Below, one piece after another: positions 1-5,285 of a stretch of DNA of 5,285 bases. The notes under the pieces were generated by a model that was not told the origin of the DNA, did not search any database, and was given only the letters and a program-made list of their open reading frames with translations. The position numbers were made by a program, and so were the translations under genes. Every line of letters begins with the position of its first letter. The first letter of the stretch is position 1. This DNA comes from Pseudomonadota bacterium (lineage in GTDB: Bacteria; Pseudomonadota; Alphaproteobacteria; Rhizobiales; Hyphomicrobiaceae): assembly GCA_021816505.1 (NCBI GenBank), contig JAKAXS010000232.1, forward strand, positions 1 to 5,285. The letters are read 5' to 3'.

Positions 1-75
1 GACGGTGTCATGACGCGCGTGTCGGTTGCGGGGGAGGTGAAAACGACTCAGGTGCGACACGTTAAGACAGGATAG
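1..75 (+). other. Possible 3' tail of an upstream coding region
   Basis: Reading from base 1, this frame stays open for 24 codons and ends at TAG (73-75). The other two forward frames stop at about 13 and 65. The encoded tail is DGVMTRVSVAGEVKTTQVRH followed by VKTG. It shows no family motif that I recognise. By analogy with diiron monooxygenase operons, where the reductase gene is usually near the end, the gene before it could encode another component of that enzyme, but nothing in these 24 residues proves it. The region could equally be non-coding. Confidence 0.22.
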
Positions 76-254
76 TTGCGTTCGGTGGGACGCGCGAACA
101 ATGAGGGTTATTTGGAAGCCCACGCGTGTGGTGGTAAAGCACGATGTCCGTGCCGCGCGTTTAAGTCGACCGGGAGGACGGTTCGGGTTGACCCCGTCGT
201 CGGGAACCGGGTGCCGCGGGGCGTGTCCATGGAGCGGAAGATGAGAAATGAATC

Positions 255-1286
255 ATGCCGAGTTATCAAATAGAGCTGACGACGGCCGATGGTACGTTGA
301 TCAGATTCGAATGCGCGGAAAATCAGAGTCTCCTCGCGGCGGCGGCGACGGCGAATATCGTATTGCCCTCGCTGTGCGGGCAGGGTACCTGCGCGGCTTG
401 TCATGCTTTCGTCACCGCAGGCGAGTTCGTGGTGGGCGAACACGATCCGGATGCCGTACCCGTCGAGCCCGGTCAAACGGCGGTGCTGTTGTGTTGCAGC
501 TATCCGCGTAGCCCGATGCGGCTCGCCGCGCCATATGAGCACGGCAGAGTCCTCTTCCAGCCGAACGTAGGTCGTGAGGCCGCGATTGTGGAGCTGACGA
601 GAGTCGCTGAAAGTACGGTGCGGCTGCTGGTGAGCCTGGTGTCGGCCGAGAGCGAAGGCGATACGGCGCAGTTCGAGCCCGGCCAGTTCGTGGAACTCGA
701 GATTCCCGGCAGAGACATCAAGCGGGCGTATTCGATTGCGAACGACTGGGATGGGGAAGGACAACTGGAATTTCTGATTCGGATGCAGCCGCAGGGGCGG
801 TTTTCCGAATACCTCATGCGGGATGCGAGGGTCGGAGACAAGCTTGTCGTGTGGGGGCCGCGAGGCACATTTCATCTGGAAGAGGCTGACAGACGATCAC
901 GGTGGTTCGTGGCGGGCGGCACCGGGTTGGCGCCAATATTGTCCATGTTGAGGCGGATGGCGAAGTGTGCGGACGGCGAGGAGGCGCGGCTCTTCTTTGG
1001 AGTGAACCGCGAGACCGAATTGTTTGCTATTTCGGACATAGATCGACTGAAGTCGGACATTGCAACGTTGAAGGTAGAAGTTTGCGTATGGAAGCCGGAA
1101 AGTAGTTGGAGTGGGTTCGTGGGGACGCCGGTCGATGCGTTGCGTCGAGATCTGAAGACAGCCAATGCGATGCCGGATGTTTATCTGTGCGGTCCGCCGG
1201 CACTCATCGATTCCGCTGCGGCGGCGGCAAAGGAGTGTGGTGTCGCCGAGGAGCGGATTTTCAGCGAGCGGTTCGTGCAAAGCTGA
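255..1286 (+). CDS. MmoC-like reductase component of a soluble diiron monooxygenase ([2Fe-2S]/FAD/NAD(P)H)
   Basis: This cytoplasmic 343-residue protein should take hydride from NAD(P)H onto FAD and pass single electrons through a [2Fe-2S] cluster to the diiron hydroxylase of a bacterial multicomponent monooxygenase. Residues 1-95 are a plant-type ferredoxin domain with ligands C41, C46, C49 and C80 (C-X4-C-X2-C-X30-C; C81 is an adjacent extra Cys). Residues about 103-205 are the flavin domain, with RAYSIAN at 157-163 as the FAD-binding RxYS motif. Residues about 215-343 bind the nicotinamide, with GGTGLAP at 221-227, YLCGPP at 310-315 and a terminal ERF aromatic. Length and domain order match methane monooxygenase MmoC, and stretches such as EPGQF, LEFLIR, GRFSEYL and VAGGTGLAP are very like it from memory. 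Phenol hydroxylase or butane/propane monooxygenase reductases share the fold, so the substrate is unknown. The start is ATG 255, preceded by only a weak GATGAG-like ribosome site. The hydroxylase genes lie outside the window. Confidence 0.9.
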   Translation: MPSYQIELTTADGTLIRFECAENQSLLAAAATANIVLPSLCGQGTCAACHAFVTAGEFVVGEHDPDAVPVEPGQTAVLLCCSYPRSPMRLAAPYEHGRVLFQPNVGREAAIVELTRVAESTVRLLVSLVSAESEGDTAQFEPGQFVELEIPGRDIKRAYSIANDWDGEGQLEFLIRMQPQGRFSEYLMRDARVGDKLVVWGPRGTFHLEEADRRSRWFVAGGTGLAPILSMLRRMAKCADGEEARLFFGVNRETELFAISDIDRLKSDIATLKVEVCVWKPESSWSGFVGTPVDALRRDLKTANAMPDVYLCGPPALIDSAAAAAKECGVAEERIFSERFVQS

Positions 1287-1505
1287 GTGTAGCGACGGCG
1301 CGGAATCGCATCTCAGATGTCCGATGCGGCGGCGCGCCGCCCAGAAATGGGGCTCGCGAGTGATGTTATTGATGCGGTCCCGAGCGCAATCCGCGCCTGG
1401 CTGAGTATCCGTGTGGCGGTCACGTCGAACGCGAGGCAAGCTAACAGAACTTCGAGCGGTCGGCTGCGCGCGGCAGCGGCAGCAAGGATTGCGGGTGATC
1501 CGAGC
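1287..1505. other. Convergent intergenic gap with GC-rich palindromes
   Basis: This 219-base gap separates two genes that converge on it. It holds a perfect 14-base palindrome (1328-1341) and a hairpin with GCTGC/GCAGC arms at 1463-1467 and 1473-1477. Neither is followed by a T run on either strand, so neither is a textbook intrinsic terminator, although some form of termination is expected between convergent genes. I see no convincing gene here; the forward reading frames across it look like by-products of the surrounding GC-rich sequence. Confidence 0.5.
1328..1341. repeat. Perfect 14-base GC palindrome
   Basis: GGCGGCGCGCCGCC equals its own reverse complement. It lies about 40 bases after the reductase stop codon. 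As RNA it could form a 5-bp all-GC stem with a GCGC loop, but it lacks a following U tract. It may aid termination or be chance in GC-rich sequence. Confidence 0.4.
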
Positions 1506-2489
1506 TCAAATCGGCTGAGCCTGAGGTCCTCGCGGCGCGGCAGCGGCGTTTTCCTGGGCTGTGGCGTGGAGGACGAGGGGCTTGCGCCCCAGGATCAGTG
1601 CCATGATGCCGCCGGTTTCCACCAGCGCCAGCAGGCAAGTGAGGAGGCCGCAGAGCTGGGTGATGATGGGCGGGAAATTGCCAAGAATCGCAAATCCAGC
1701 CGGCATCGCGGCGAACTCGAAGCCGCCAATGTAGCAGACCGGCATGAGGATGAACAGGAACACGCTCTTCCAGCCATTGAACCAGGCGCGACATCGGTAG
1801 GCGATGGCGACGCTGAGAAATAGCCCCGCAACGTTGGTGGGCAGCCACCACCAGGGAAAGTAGCCGAGCAACACCAGCGGCTGGTGCCCGTAATAGGTGT
1901 ATATGCCGCCGTAGCGGAGCAGCGTCTCTTCGATGCCGACGTCCGCCAAGCCGGAGAGCGCGAAGGCGATCCACAGCGTCCCGGTCTTTACGCGGCGAAG
2001 CAGCGAGGCATAAAGGATGTAGCCCAGTACGGCGCCAAATGCCCACCACATCACGATTACGTAATCGTCGATCTCCCGGCCCATCAGCACATAGAGAATA
2101 TGGTTATGCAGCTGTGCCCAGTAGCATCCGCCGAGATAATTATCGACGCTTTCGGGCACCACGCAGAACGCGGCGGCCAAGACCAGACCGAGGGGAACGG
2201 TGGACCTGAAGCGCACCCCTTCTATGAGCGAGATCACGACCATGATCAGCGCGATGATGCCCATGCCGATCGTGGCCACCAGGATATGGTGCACGTCGGG
2301 TGGAAAGGAGCCGTTGGGAGGTGCGACCGTGTGGAAGTGAGGGTCCAGCGTGATTGCCACGCTGGCGTTTTGGCCTGATGCCGCACTGGAGCCGAAAAGC
2401 GCGATAGCGAGCAGAACCAAGGTGCAGCCCGCGGCCCATGCGGATCGCAATATGGCGATGTTCTGTGACGGTCGCTTCGTGGAAGGCAT
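1506..2489 (-). CDS. Multi-pass membrane protein of unknown function (possible AveC-like family)
   Basis: This 327-residue, very hydrophobic protein should sit in the cytoplasmic membrane. A basic N-terminus (K5, R6, R15) precedes a hydrophobic segment at about 17-37 ending in SSAASGQNA, so it may be a cleavable signal peptide or a first helix. Further likely helices lie at about 67-90, 97-120, 142-163, 171-186, 204-231, 241-269 and 274-300. The C-terminus (about 301-327) is Ala/Pro/Gln-rich and polar. Acidic residues fall in or beside membrane segments: E113 and D116 (VPESVDN), E187/E188 (GIEETLLRYGGIYTYYG) and E258 (GGFEFA). That pattern, with the xYYG segment, faintly recalls the spirocyclase AveC-like family, but I cannot confirm it and assign no function. 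The start is chosen at ATG 2489 because AGGAG lies seven bases before it; an in-frame ATG at 2504 lacks such a site. It is convergent with the reductase gene and divergent from the regulator gene. Confidence 0.78.
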   Translation of the reverse strand: MPSTKRPSQNIAILRSAWAAGCTLVLLAIALFGSSAASGQNASVAITLDPHFHTVAPPNGSFPPDVHHILVATIGMGIIALIMVVISLIEGVRFRSTVPLGLVLAAAFCVVPESVDNYLGGCYWAQLHNHILYVLMGREIDDYVIVMWWAFGAVLGYILYASLLRRVKTGTLWIAFALSGLADVGIEETLLRYGGIYTYYGHQPLVLLGYFPWWWLPTNVAGLFLSVAIAYRCRAWFNGWKSVFLFILMPVCYIGGFEFAAMPAGFAILGNFPPIITQLCGLLTCLLALVETGGIMALILGRKPLVLHATAQENAAAAPRGPQAQPI

Positions 2490-2496
2490 GGAGGGT

Positions 2497-2501
2497 CTCC
2501 T
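2497..2501 (-). promoter_or_regulatory. Ribosome binding site fixing the membrane-protein start
   Basis: On the minus strand AGGAG ends seven bases before ATG 2489. This supports the 327-residue form over the 332-residue form that begins at ATG 2504. Confidence 0.65.
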
Positions 2502-2541
2502 CATGCGGAGGCGAAATGCAGCGAGAGGCTTGATGTCATGC

Positions 2542-2559
2542 AGGTCAGGCGGAGGTCAA
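2542..2559. promoter_or_regulatory. Direct repeats AGGTCA-N5-AGGTCA overlapping a possible minus-strand -35 box
   Basis: AGGTCA occurs at 2542-2547 and 2553-2558, an 11-base period that puts both copies on the same helix face. Read on the minus strand, 2554-2559 is TTGACC, five of six bases of the -35 consensus, about 70 bases before the membrane-protein start. No good -10 box follows it. The site could bind a regulator of the divergent genes, but this is only a sequence pattern. Confidence 0.28.
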
Positions 2560-2666
2560 TTTCGTCAGACCGTGTGCTTGGCTGTGGTCCTACGCCGGGA
2601 ATCGATGTATTCCCAAGTCCAGGCAAAGCCGTGGGCAGCGGGTTCGCCAATAGTGAAGTCTTGGCC

Positions 2667-2681
2667 TACACTTGTAAAGTG
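2667..2681 (+). promoter_or_regulatory. Candidate regulator-gene promoter with palindrome
   Basis: TACACT (2667-2672) is a fair -10 box with a poor -35-like TTCGCC at 2643-2648 (18-base spacer). It overlaps a perfect inverted repeat, CACTT-GTA-AAGTG (2669-2681), about 43 bases before the regulator start. A short palindrome on a -10 box would fit autoregulation. Its half-sites do not match the larger palindrome before badH, so the same protein need not bind both. Confidence 0.3.
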
Positions 2682-2723
2682 GTTCGCGAAATGCTGCCGA
2701 ACGCGACGAGGGGTCGTACAGCC

Positions 2724-3233
2724 ATGACCAAAGACCTGGACACGAGCTTACGCTTTGGGTTTCTGATTCATGATGTCTCACGGCTCCGGCGGATCGTGGT
2801 CGACCGATCGCTAAAGCCTTTGGGGATCACTCGCTCACAGTGGTGGGTTCTCGCGTTCCTGTCGCGCCGGGACGGTATGAAGCAGATCTCGCTTGCCGGG
2901 GAGCTGGATCTCAGCCGTGTGGCAATCGGAGGGCTTCTGGATCGACTGGAGATCGGTGGATTCGTCGAGCGCCGCGCCGATGTGGCTGACGGTCGTGCCC
3001 GCCGCGTTTACCTGACGAGGGCCGGGGCCAAGTTGGTCAATACCATAAGAGAGGCGGTCGAACGGGTTGAGCTCGAGATCCTTTCCCCCATCTCAGAAAT
3101 GGACCTCAATCAAGCGGCGGCCACGCTGCTGGCGCTCAAAGAGGCCCTTCTGCAGAAGATTGGCGGCGTGCCGGAAGGCGCAGATCTGGATGCTGAAGAG
3201 CCTGAGCCTGGGGGCACGGCGGCGAATGGGTGA
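2724..3233 (+). CDS. MarR-family transcriptional regulator, probably BadR-type
   Basis: This 169-residue cytoplasmic DNA-binding protein should act as a dimer. Residues about 7-50 form the first helices of the dimer domain (FLIHDVSRLRR, then LGITRSQWWVLAFL). The winged helix-turn-helix spans about 52-100: ISLAGELDLSRVAIGGLLDRLE carries the recognition helix, and ADVADGRARRVYLTRAG (85-101) is the wing with the typical D-x-R-x-R pattern. Helices about 102-146 complete the dimer interface. An acidic Pro/Gly tail (about 147-169) makes it longer than the usual ~145 residues. In Rhodopseudomonas palustris the MarR protein BadR represses badHI and its gene is adjacent to them. The position here, upstream of badHI with a palindrome between, suggests the same role, which is inference. 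The start is ATG 2724, with GAGGGG ten bases before it; in-frame ATGs at 2691 and 2538 lack comparable sites. Confidence 0.88.
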   Translation: MTKDLDTSLRFGFLIHDVSRLRRIVVDRSLKPLGITRSQWWVLAFLSRRDGMKQISLAGELDLSRVAIGGLLDRLEIGGFVERRADVADGRARRVYLTRAGAKLVNTIREAVERVELEILSPISEMDLNQAAATLLALKEALLQKIGGVPEGADLDAEEPEPGGTAANG

Positions 3234-3478
3234 CGCGCCGGCAAGAGACGCCTGCACATTGATCTTGATCCGGTACGAACCACGCGTTCGGTAGCGATAC
3301 CGCAGATATCTCGCGGCAATCGACATGGCGCCGCTGTTCGACCATCGCTTGCGGCTTCATGCATGACTGCGCAATTGATCTCGTGATCTCGCGAAGGCCG
3401 GCACACCCATGCCTCTGGTCGCGCTCGTGCCGTCTCACGGACGATTCGCGGTTCCGGCGGCAAGGGCCGCTTGCAATA

Positions 3479-3497
3479 GTATCGTATGATACGGTAC
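3479..3497. promoter_or_regulatory. Probable operator and promoter of badHI (19-bp palindrome)
   Basis: GTATCGTATGATACGGTAC is an odd palindrome centred on G3488, with 9-base arms matching at eight of nine positions; only T3482/G3494 fails. Size and symmetry fit a MarR-dimer operator. TATGAT at 3485-3490, a five-of-six match to a -10 box, lies inside it, so bound repressor would block RNA polymerase. No good -35 box sits 17 bases before TATGAT. A TTGCAA at 3471-3476 could instead pair with a poor TACGCT -10 at 3495-3500. The site ends 40 bases before the badH start. Confidence 0.6.
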
Positions 3498-3524
3498 GCT
3501 GCTGAGCACGTGATTCTGAGATGT

Positions 3525-3531
3525 GAGGGGA
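3525..3531 (+). promoter_or_regulatory. Ribosome binding site that decides the badH start
   Basis: GAGGGGA lies six bases before GTG 3538. A longer frame opens at GTG 3523, but that codon nearly touches this site and has no Shine-Dalgarno sequence of its own. Confidence 0.65.
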
Positions 3532-3537
3532 ACGAAA

Positions 3538-4305
3538 GTGCGAGGCTTGACTGACAAAGTTGCCGTCGTTACCGGGGGCGGGAGCGGCATCGGCCGCGCG
3601 ATCGCGCTGCGATTGGCGGAGGAAGGAATGCGCGTCGGTATCCTGGACCTGAATGCGCAAGGAGCGACGGAGACCGCGGAGGCGATCCGAGGATCAAAAG
3701 GCAGTGCTCACCTGGAGGTCTGCGATATCAGTGACTACGAGAAGGTCGAGCGTGCCGTCGCGGGCTTTGAGGAGCATCTCGGACCCATTCATACACTGGT
3801 CAATAACGCCGGCTGGGACATGCCGTCGCCGTTCCTAAAGACCACTTCCGACTTTTGGCAGAAGGTTGTTGCGATCAACTACATGGGGCCCATCCACGTG
3901 ACCCATGCGACAGTCAAGCTGATGGCCAAGCGCAATACTGGCCGTGTGATTTTCATCGCATCGGATGCCGGGCGCGTCGGCTCATCGGGAGAAGTGGTCT
4001 ACTCGGGGTGCAAGGGCGCGACGATTGCCTTCTCCAAGGCGCTTGCGCGCGAGGTCGCCCGCAACAACGTCCTGCTGAACTGCGTCTGCCCAGGGCCCAC
4101 GAACACACCCGCCATGGACACATTTGTCGGCGGCGGGGAGCAAGGACAGAAAATCCGCGATGCGCTGGTTCGCAGTGTCCCCCTCGGGCGGATCGGCGAG
4201 CCAGCAGATTACCCGGGACTAGTCGCATTCCTCGCAAGCGATGACGCTTCGTTTATCACCGGTCAAACCATCAGCGTCTCCGGTGGACTGACGATGCACG
4301 GTTGA
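3538..4305 (+). CDS. badH: 2-hydroxycyclohexanecarboxyl-CoA dehydrogenase (SDR family)
   Basis: This cytoplasmic short-chain dehydrogenase is predicted to oxidise 2-hydroxycyclohexane-1-carboxyl-CoA to 2-ketocyclohexane-1-carboxyl-CoA with NAD+, the step before ring opening in cyclohexanecarboxylate and anaerobic benzoate degradation. From GTG 3538 it has 255 residues, the length I recall for R. palustris BadH. The coenzyme site TGGGSGIG is at 12-19, and D37 (LDLNA) at the end of strand two favours NAD over NADP. NNAG is at 89-92, and the catalytic set is N114, S142, Y155 and K159 (YSGCK). BadH-like stretches include NNAGWD, IASDAGRVGSSGE, CPGPTNT, SDDASFITGQ and the C-terminal SVSGGLTMHG. 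Motifs alone would support only a generic SDR, many of which are 3-oxoacyl-ACP reductases. The specific call rests on overall resemblance plus badI starting 28 bases later. Confidence 0.88.
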   Translation: MRGLTDKVAVVTGGGSGIGRAIALRLAEEGMRVGILDLNAQGATETAEAIRGSKGSAHLEVCDISDYEKVERAVAGFEEHLGPIHTLVNNAGWDMPSPFLKTTSDFWQKVVAINYMGPIHVTHATVKLMAKRNTGRVIFIASDAGRVGSSGEVVYSGCKGATIAFSKALAREVARNNVLLNCVCPGPTNTPAMDTFVGGGEQGQKIRDALVRSVPLGRIGEPADYPGLVAFLASDDASFITGQTISVSGGLTMHG

Positions 4306-4333
4306 GACCGATATTCATTTTTGGGGTTGATTT

Positions 4334-5125
4334 ATGGCAAATTATCGCGACGTAACGTACGAACTCGGAGAAAACGCCGTCCGGATCACGATCAACAGGC
4401 CGGACGTCATGAACGCGTTCCGCCTGCAGACTGTCGAGGAGCTGATCGATGCGTTTCAGAAGGCGAACGAAGAACGCACCGTCAACGCGGTAGTGCTCAC
4501 CGGCGCCGGAGACAAGGCGTTTTGCACCGGGGGCGATCAGAAGGTTCATCTGTCCGAGGACGGACTGTATGGGCCTCGCGGCACTGTGGGCATGCCTATC
4601 GAGGAGCTGCAGACCGCGATCCGGGATCTGCGCAAAGTGTCGATTGCCCGGGTGCAGGGGTACGCCATCGGCGGAGGCAATGTATTTGCGACGTTGTGCG
4701 ACCTGACGATAGCCTCCGAGAAAGCGGTCTTCGGACAGGTGGGGCCGAAAGTCGGATCTGTCGATCCGGGATGGGGAACGGCGCTGCTCGCGCGGCACGT
4801 CGGGGAAAAGCGGGCGCGCGAGATCTGGTTCCTGTGTCGGCGGTATACGGCGCAGCAGGCTTATGAGATGGGATTGGTGAACAAGGTTGTCGCGCCCGAT
4901 CAGCTCGATGCGGAGGTCGAAGCCTGGGCCGCAGAGATCAATCAGTTGAGTCCCACGTCACTCGCGATTGCGAAGCGCTCGTTCAATGCCGACAGCGAGA
5001 ACATCCGCGGAATCGGCTTCCTCGGTATCCAGGCGGTCAAACACTTCTACATGAGCGAAGAGTCAAAGGAGGGGGTGCGGGCGTTTAATGAACGACGCAA
5101 ACCGGATTTCAAGAAATTCCTCTGA
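4334..5125 (+). CDS. badI: 2-ketocyclohexanecarboxyl-CoA hydrolase (crotonase family, ring-cleaving)
   Basis: This 263-residue cytoplasmic crotonase-fold enzyme is predicted to cleave the ring of 2-ketocyclohexane-1-carboxyl-CoA with water by a reverse Dieckmann reaction, giving pimelyl-CoA for beta-oxidation. Oxyanion-hole segments are CTGGDQK (64-70) and YAIGGGN (110-116). FGQVGPKVGSVDPGWGTALL (133-152) and FYMSEESKEG (238-247) are the MenB/BadI signature segments. S142, D144 and Y239 sit where the MenB/BadI catalytic Ser, Asp and Tyr occur, and the Glu residues of a true enoyl-CoA hydratase are absent. The closest match I recall is R. palustris BadI (260 residues), including RGTVG-P-EEL-TAIRD, RVQGYAIGGGNV and LAIAKRSFN. 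1,4-dihydroxy-2-naphthoyl-CoA synthase (MenB) is the related alternative, but pairing with badH argues against it. The ribosome site before ATG 4334 is weak (GGGG about seven bases upstream), so translation may partly depend on coupling with badH. Confidence 0.92.
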   Translation: MANYRDVTYELGENAVRITINRPDVMNAFRLQTVEELIDAFQKANEERTVNAVVLTGAGDKAFCTGGDQKVHLSEDGLYGPRGTVGMPIEELQTAIRDLRKVSIARVQGYAIGGGNVFATLCDLTIASEKAVFGQVGPKVGSVDPGWGTALLARHVGEKRAREIWFLCRRYTAQQAYEMGLVNKVVAPDQLDAEVEAWAAEINQLSPTSLAIAKRSFNADSENIRGIGFLGIQAVKHFYMSEESKEGVRAFNERRKPDFKKFL

Positions 5126-5150
5126 GGTGCGGGGAACCACCGTGCGGGAA

Positions 5151-5190
5151 GCCGTCCGAGGACACCAAGTTCGGTGTGACTTCGGACGGC
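5151..5190 (+). terminator. Nested hairpin after badI, possible terminator
   Basis: GCCGTCCGA (5151-5159) pairs perfectly with TCGGACGGC (5182-5190). Inside, ACACC (5162-5166) pairs with GGTGT (5173-5177) around the loop AAGTTC. It begins 25 bases after the badI stop. No T tract follows, so it is not a standard intrinsic terminator; it could mark the operon end, stabilise the 3' end of the mRNA, or separate badHI from further genes. A weaker inverted repeat, CGTCAC/GTGACG (5193-5198, 5212-5217), comes directly after. Confidence 0.5.
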
Positions 5191-5259
5191 GACGTCACTG
5201 CCGGCGTCGACGTGACGAGAGGACACTTGAGCGTTCTTCGGACCAATTGATGGACTCGT

Positions 5260-5279
5260 TGGGCCCGAGAATGGGCCCG
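5260..5279. repeat. Tandem pair of TGGGCCCG motifs
   Basis: TGGGCCCG occurs at 5260-5267 and 5272-5279 with AGAA between. Each contains the palindrome GGGCCC, so the two can also pair as a hairpin with a short loop. The window ends six bases later, so its role cannot be judged. ATG 5250 opens a frame that runs off the edge, but no ribosome site supports it. Confidence 0.35.
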
Positions 5280-5285
5280 CGAACT

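Larger units (their letters stand above)
3234..3537 (+). other. Leader region between regulator and badHI
   Basis: This 304-base gap shows no convincing gene on either strand. It holds two small inverted repeats that share two bases and so exclude each other if transcribed: CGAAC/GTTCG (3276-3280, 3286-3290) and CGGTA/TACCG (3289-3293, 3298-3302), the latter closed by a GCGA tetraloop. No T tract follows, so termination of the regulator transcript is uncertain. GATCCGGTACG (3267-3277) matches GATACGGTACG (3488-3498) at 10 of 11 bases, an isolated copy of one operator half-site. The right end holds the operator/promoter and ribosome site of badH. Confidence 0.55.

Noticed and set aside
76..273. 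Small 65-residue frame with TTG start and several cysteines before the reductase gene
   Set aside because: It starts directly after a stop codon, has no ribosome site or family motif, and overlaps the reductase start. It may be a small monooxygenase accessory gene but nothing supports that.
108..875. Long 255-residue minus-strand frame opposite the reductase gene
   Set aside because: It is Arg/His-rich with no domain pattern and lies antisense to a clearly functional gene; a typical GC-rich shadow frame.
1441..2049. 202-residue minus-strand frame overlapping the membrane-protein gene
   Set aside because: Composition is Arg/His/Pro-rich without domains, while the overlapping frame encodes regular hydrophobic helices with a good ribosome site.
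2538..2723. N-terminal extension of the MarR protein to 231 residues
   Set aside because: MarR homology begins near ATG 2724, which has a GAGGGG site. The extension has no family similarity and would cover the candidate promoter.
3523..3537. Five-residue longer badH start at GTG 3523
   Set aside because: The only good ribosome site (3525-3531) lies just inside this start and is correctly spaced for GTG 3538, which gives the usual 255 residues.
5250..5285. Start of another gene at ATG 5250 running off the window
   Set aside because: Only 12 codons are visible, there is no ribosome site, and a second frame is also open to the edge, so no choice can be made.
1..5285. CRISPR arrays, insertion sequences, tRNA/rRNA genes or phage modules
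   Set aside because: No regularly spaced repeats, transposase motifs, terminal inverted repeats or tRNA-like cloverleaf sequences were seen.

Overview
The window looks like chromosomal DNA from a GC-rich Pseudomonadota (proteobacterium) that degrades hydrocarbons or alicyclic acids. This is inferred from base composition and from close family resemblance of the genes; the sequence does not fix the genus. It carries five well-supported genes, and none is visibly broken.

Left part (1-1505): a possible 3' tail of an upstream gene, then a complete MmoC-type reductase (255-1286). This is a [2Fe-2S] ferredoxin domain fused to an FAD/NAD(P)H module, and it feeds electrons to a soluble diiron monooxygenase. 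The matching hydroxylase genes are not in the window and would be expected upstream. A short convergent gap with GC palindromes follows.

Middle (1506-3233): an unassigned multi-pass membrane protein on the minus strand (1506-2489), weakly reminiscent of the AveC-like family. It is divergent from a MarR-family regulator (2724-3233). The 234-base region between them holds direct repeats and a small palindrome that could be control sites.

Right part (3234-5285): a leader region, then a two-gene operon, badH (3538-4305) and badI (4334-5125). BadH oxidises 2-hydroxycyclohexanecarboxyl-CoA to the 2-keto thioester, and BadI hydrolytically opens that ring to pimelyl-CoA. A 19-bp near-perfect palindrome (3479-3497) covers a TATGAT -10-like box ahead of badH. 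It is the best candidate operator for the neighbouring MarR protein, which would then be a BadR-type repressor. A large nested hairpin follows badI.

Working picture (inference): a monooxygenase system encoded to the left may hydroxylate an alkane or cycloalkane, while badHI completes ring opening of cyclohexanecarboxyl-CoA derivatives. The two halves need not belong to one pathway. No CRISPR array, tRNA, rRNA or insertion sequence was seen, and no wholly new system is evident. The least explained items are the membrane protein and the regulatory palindromes.
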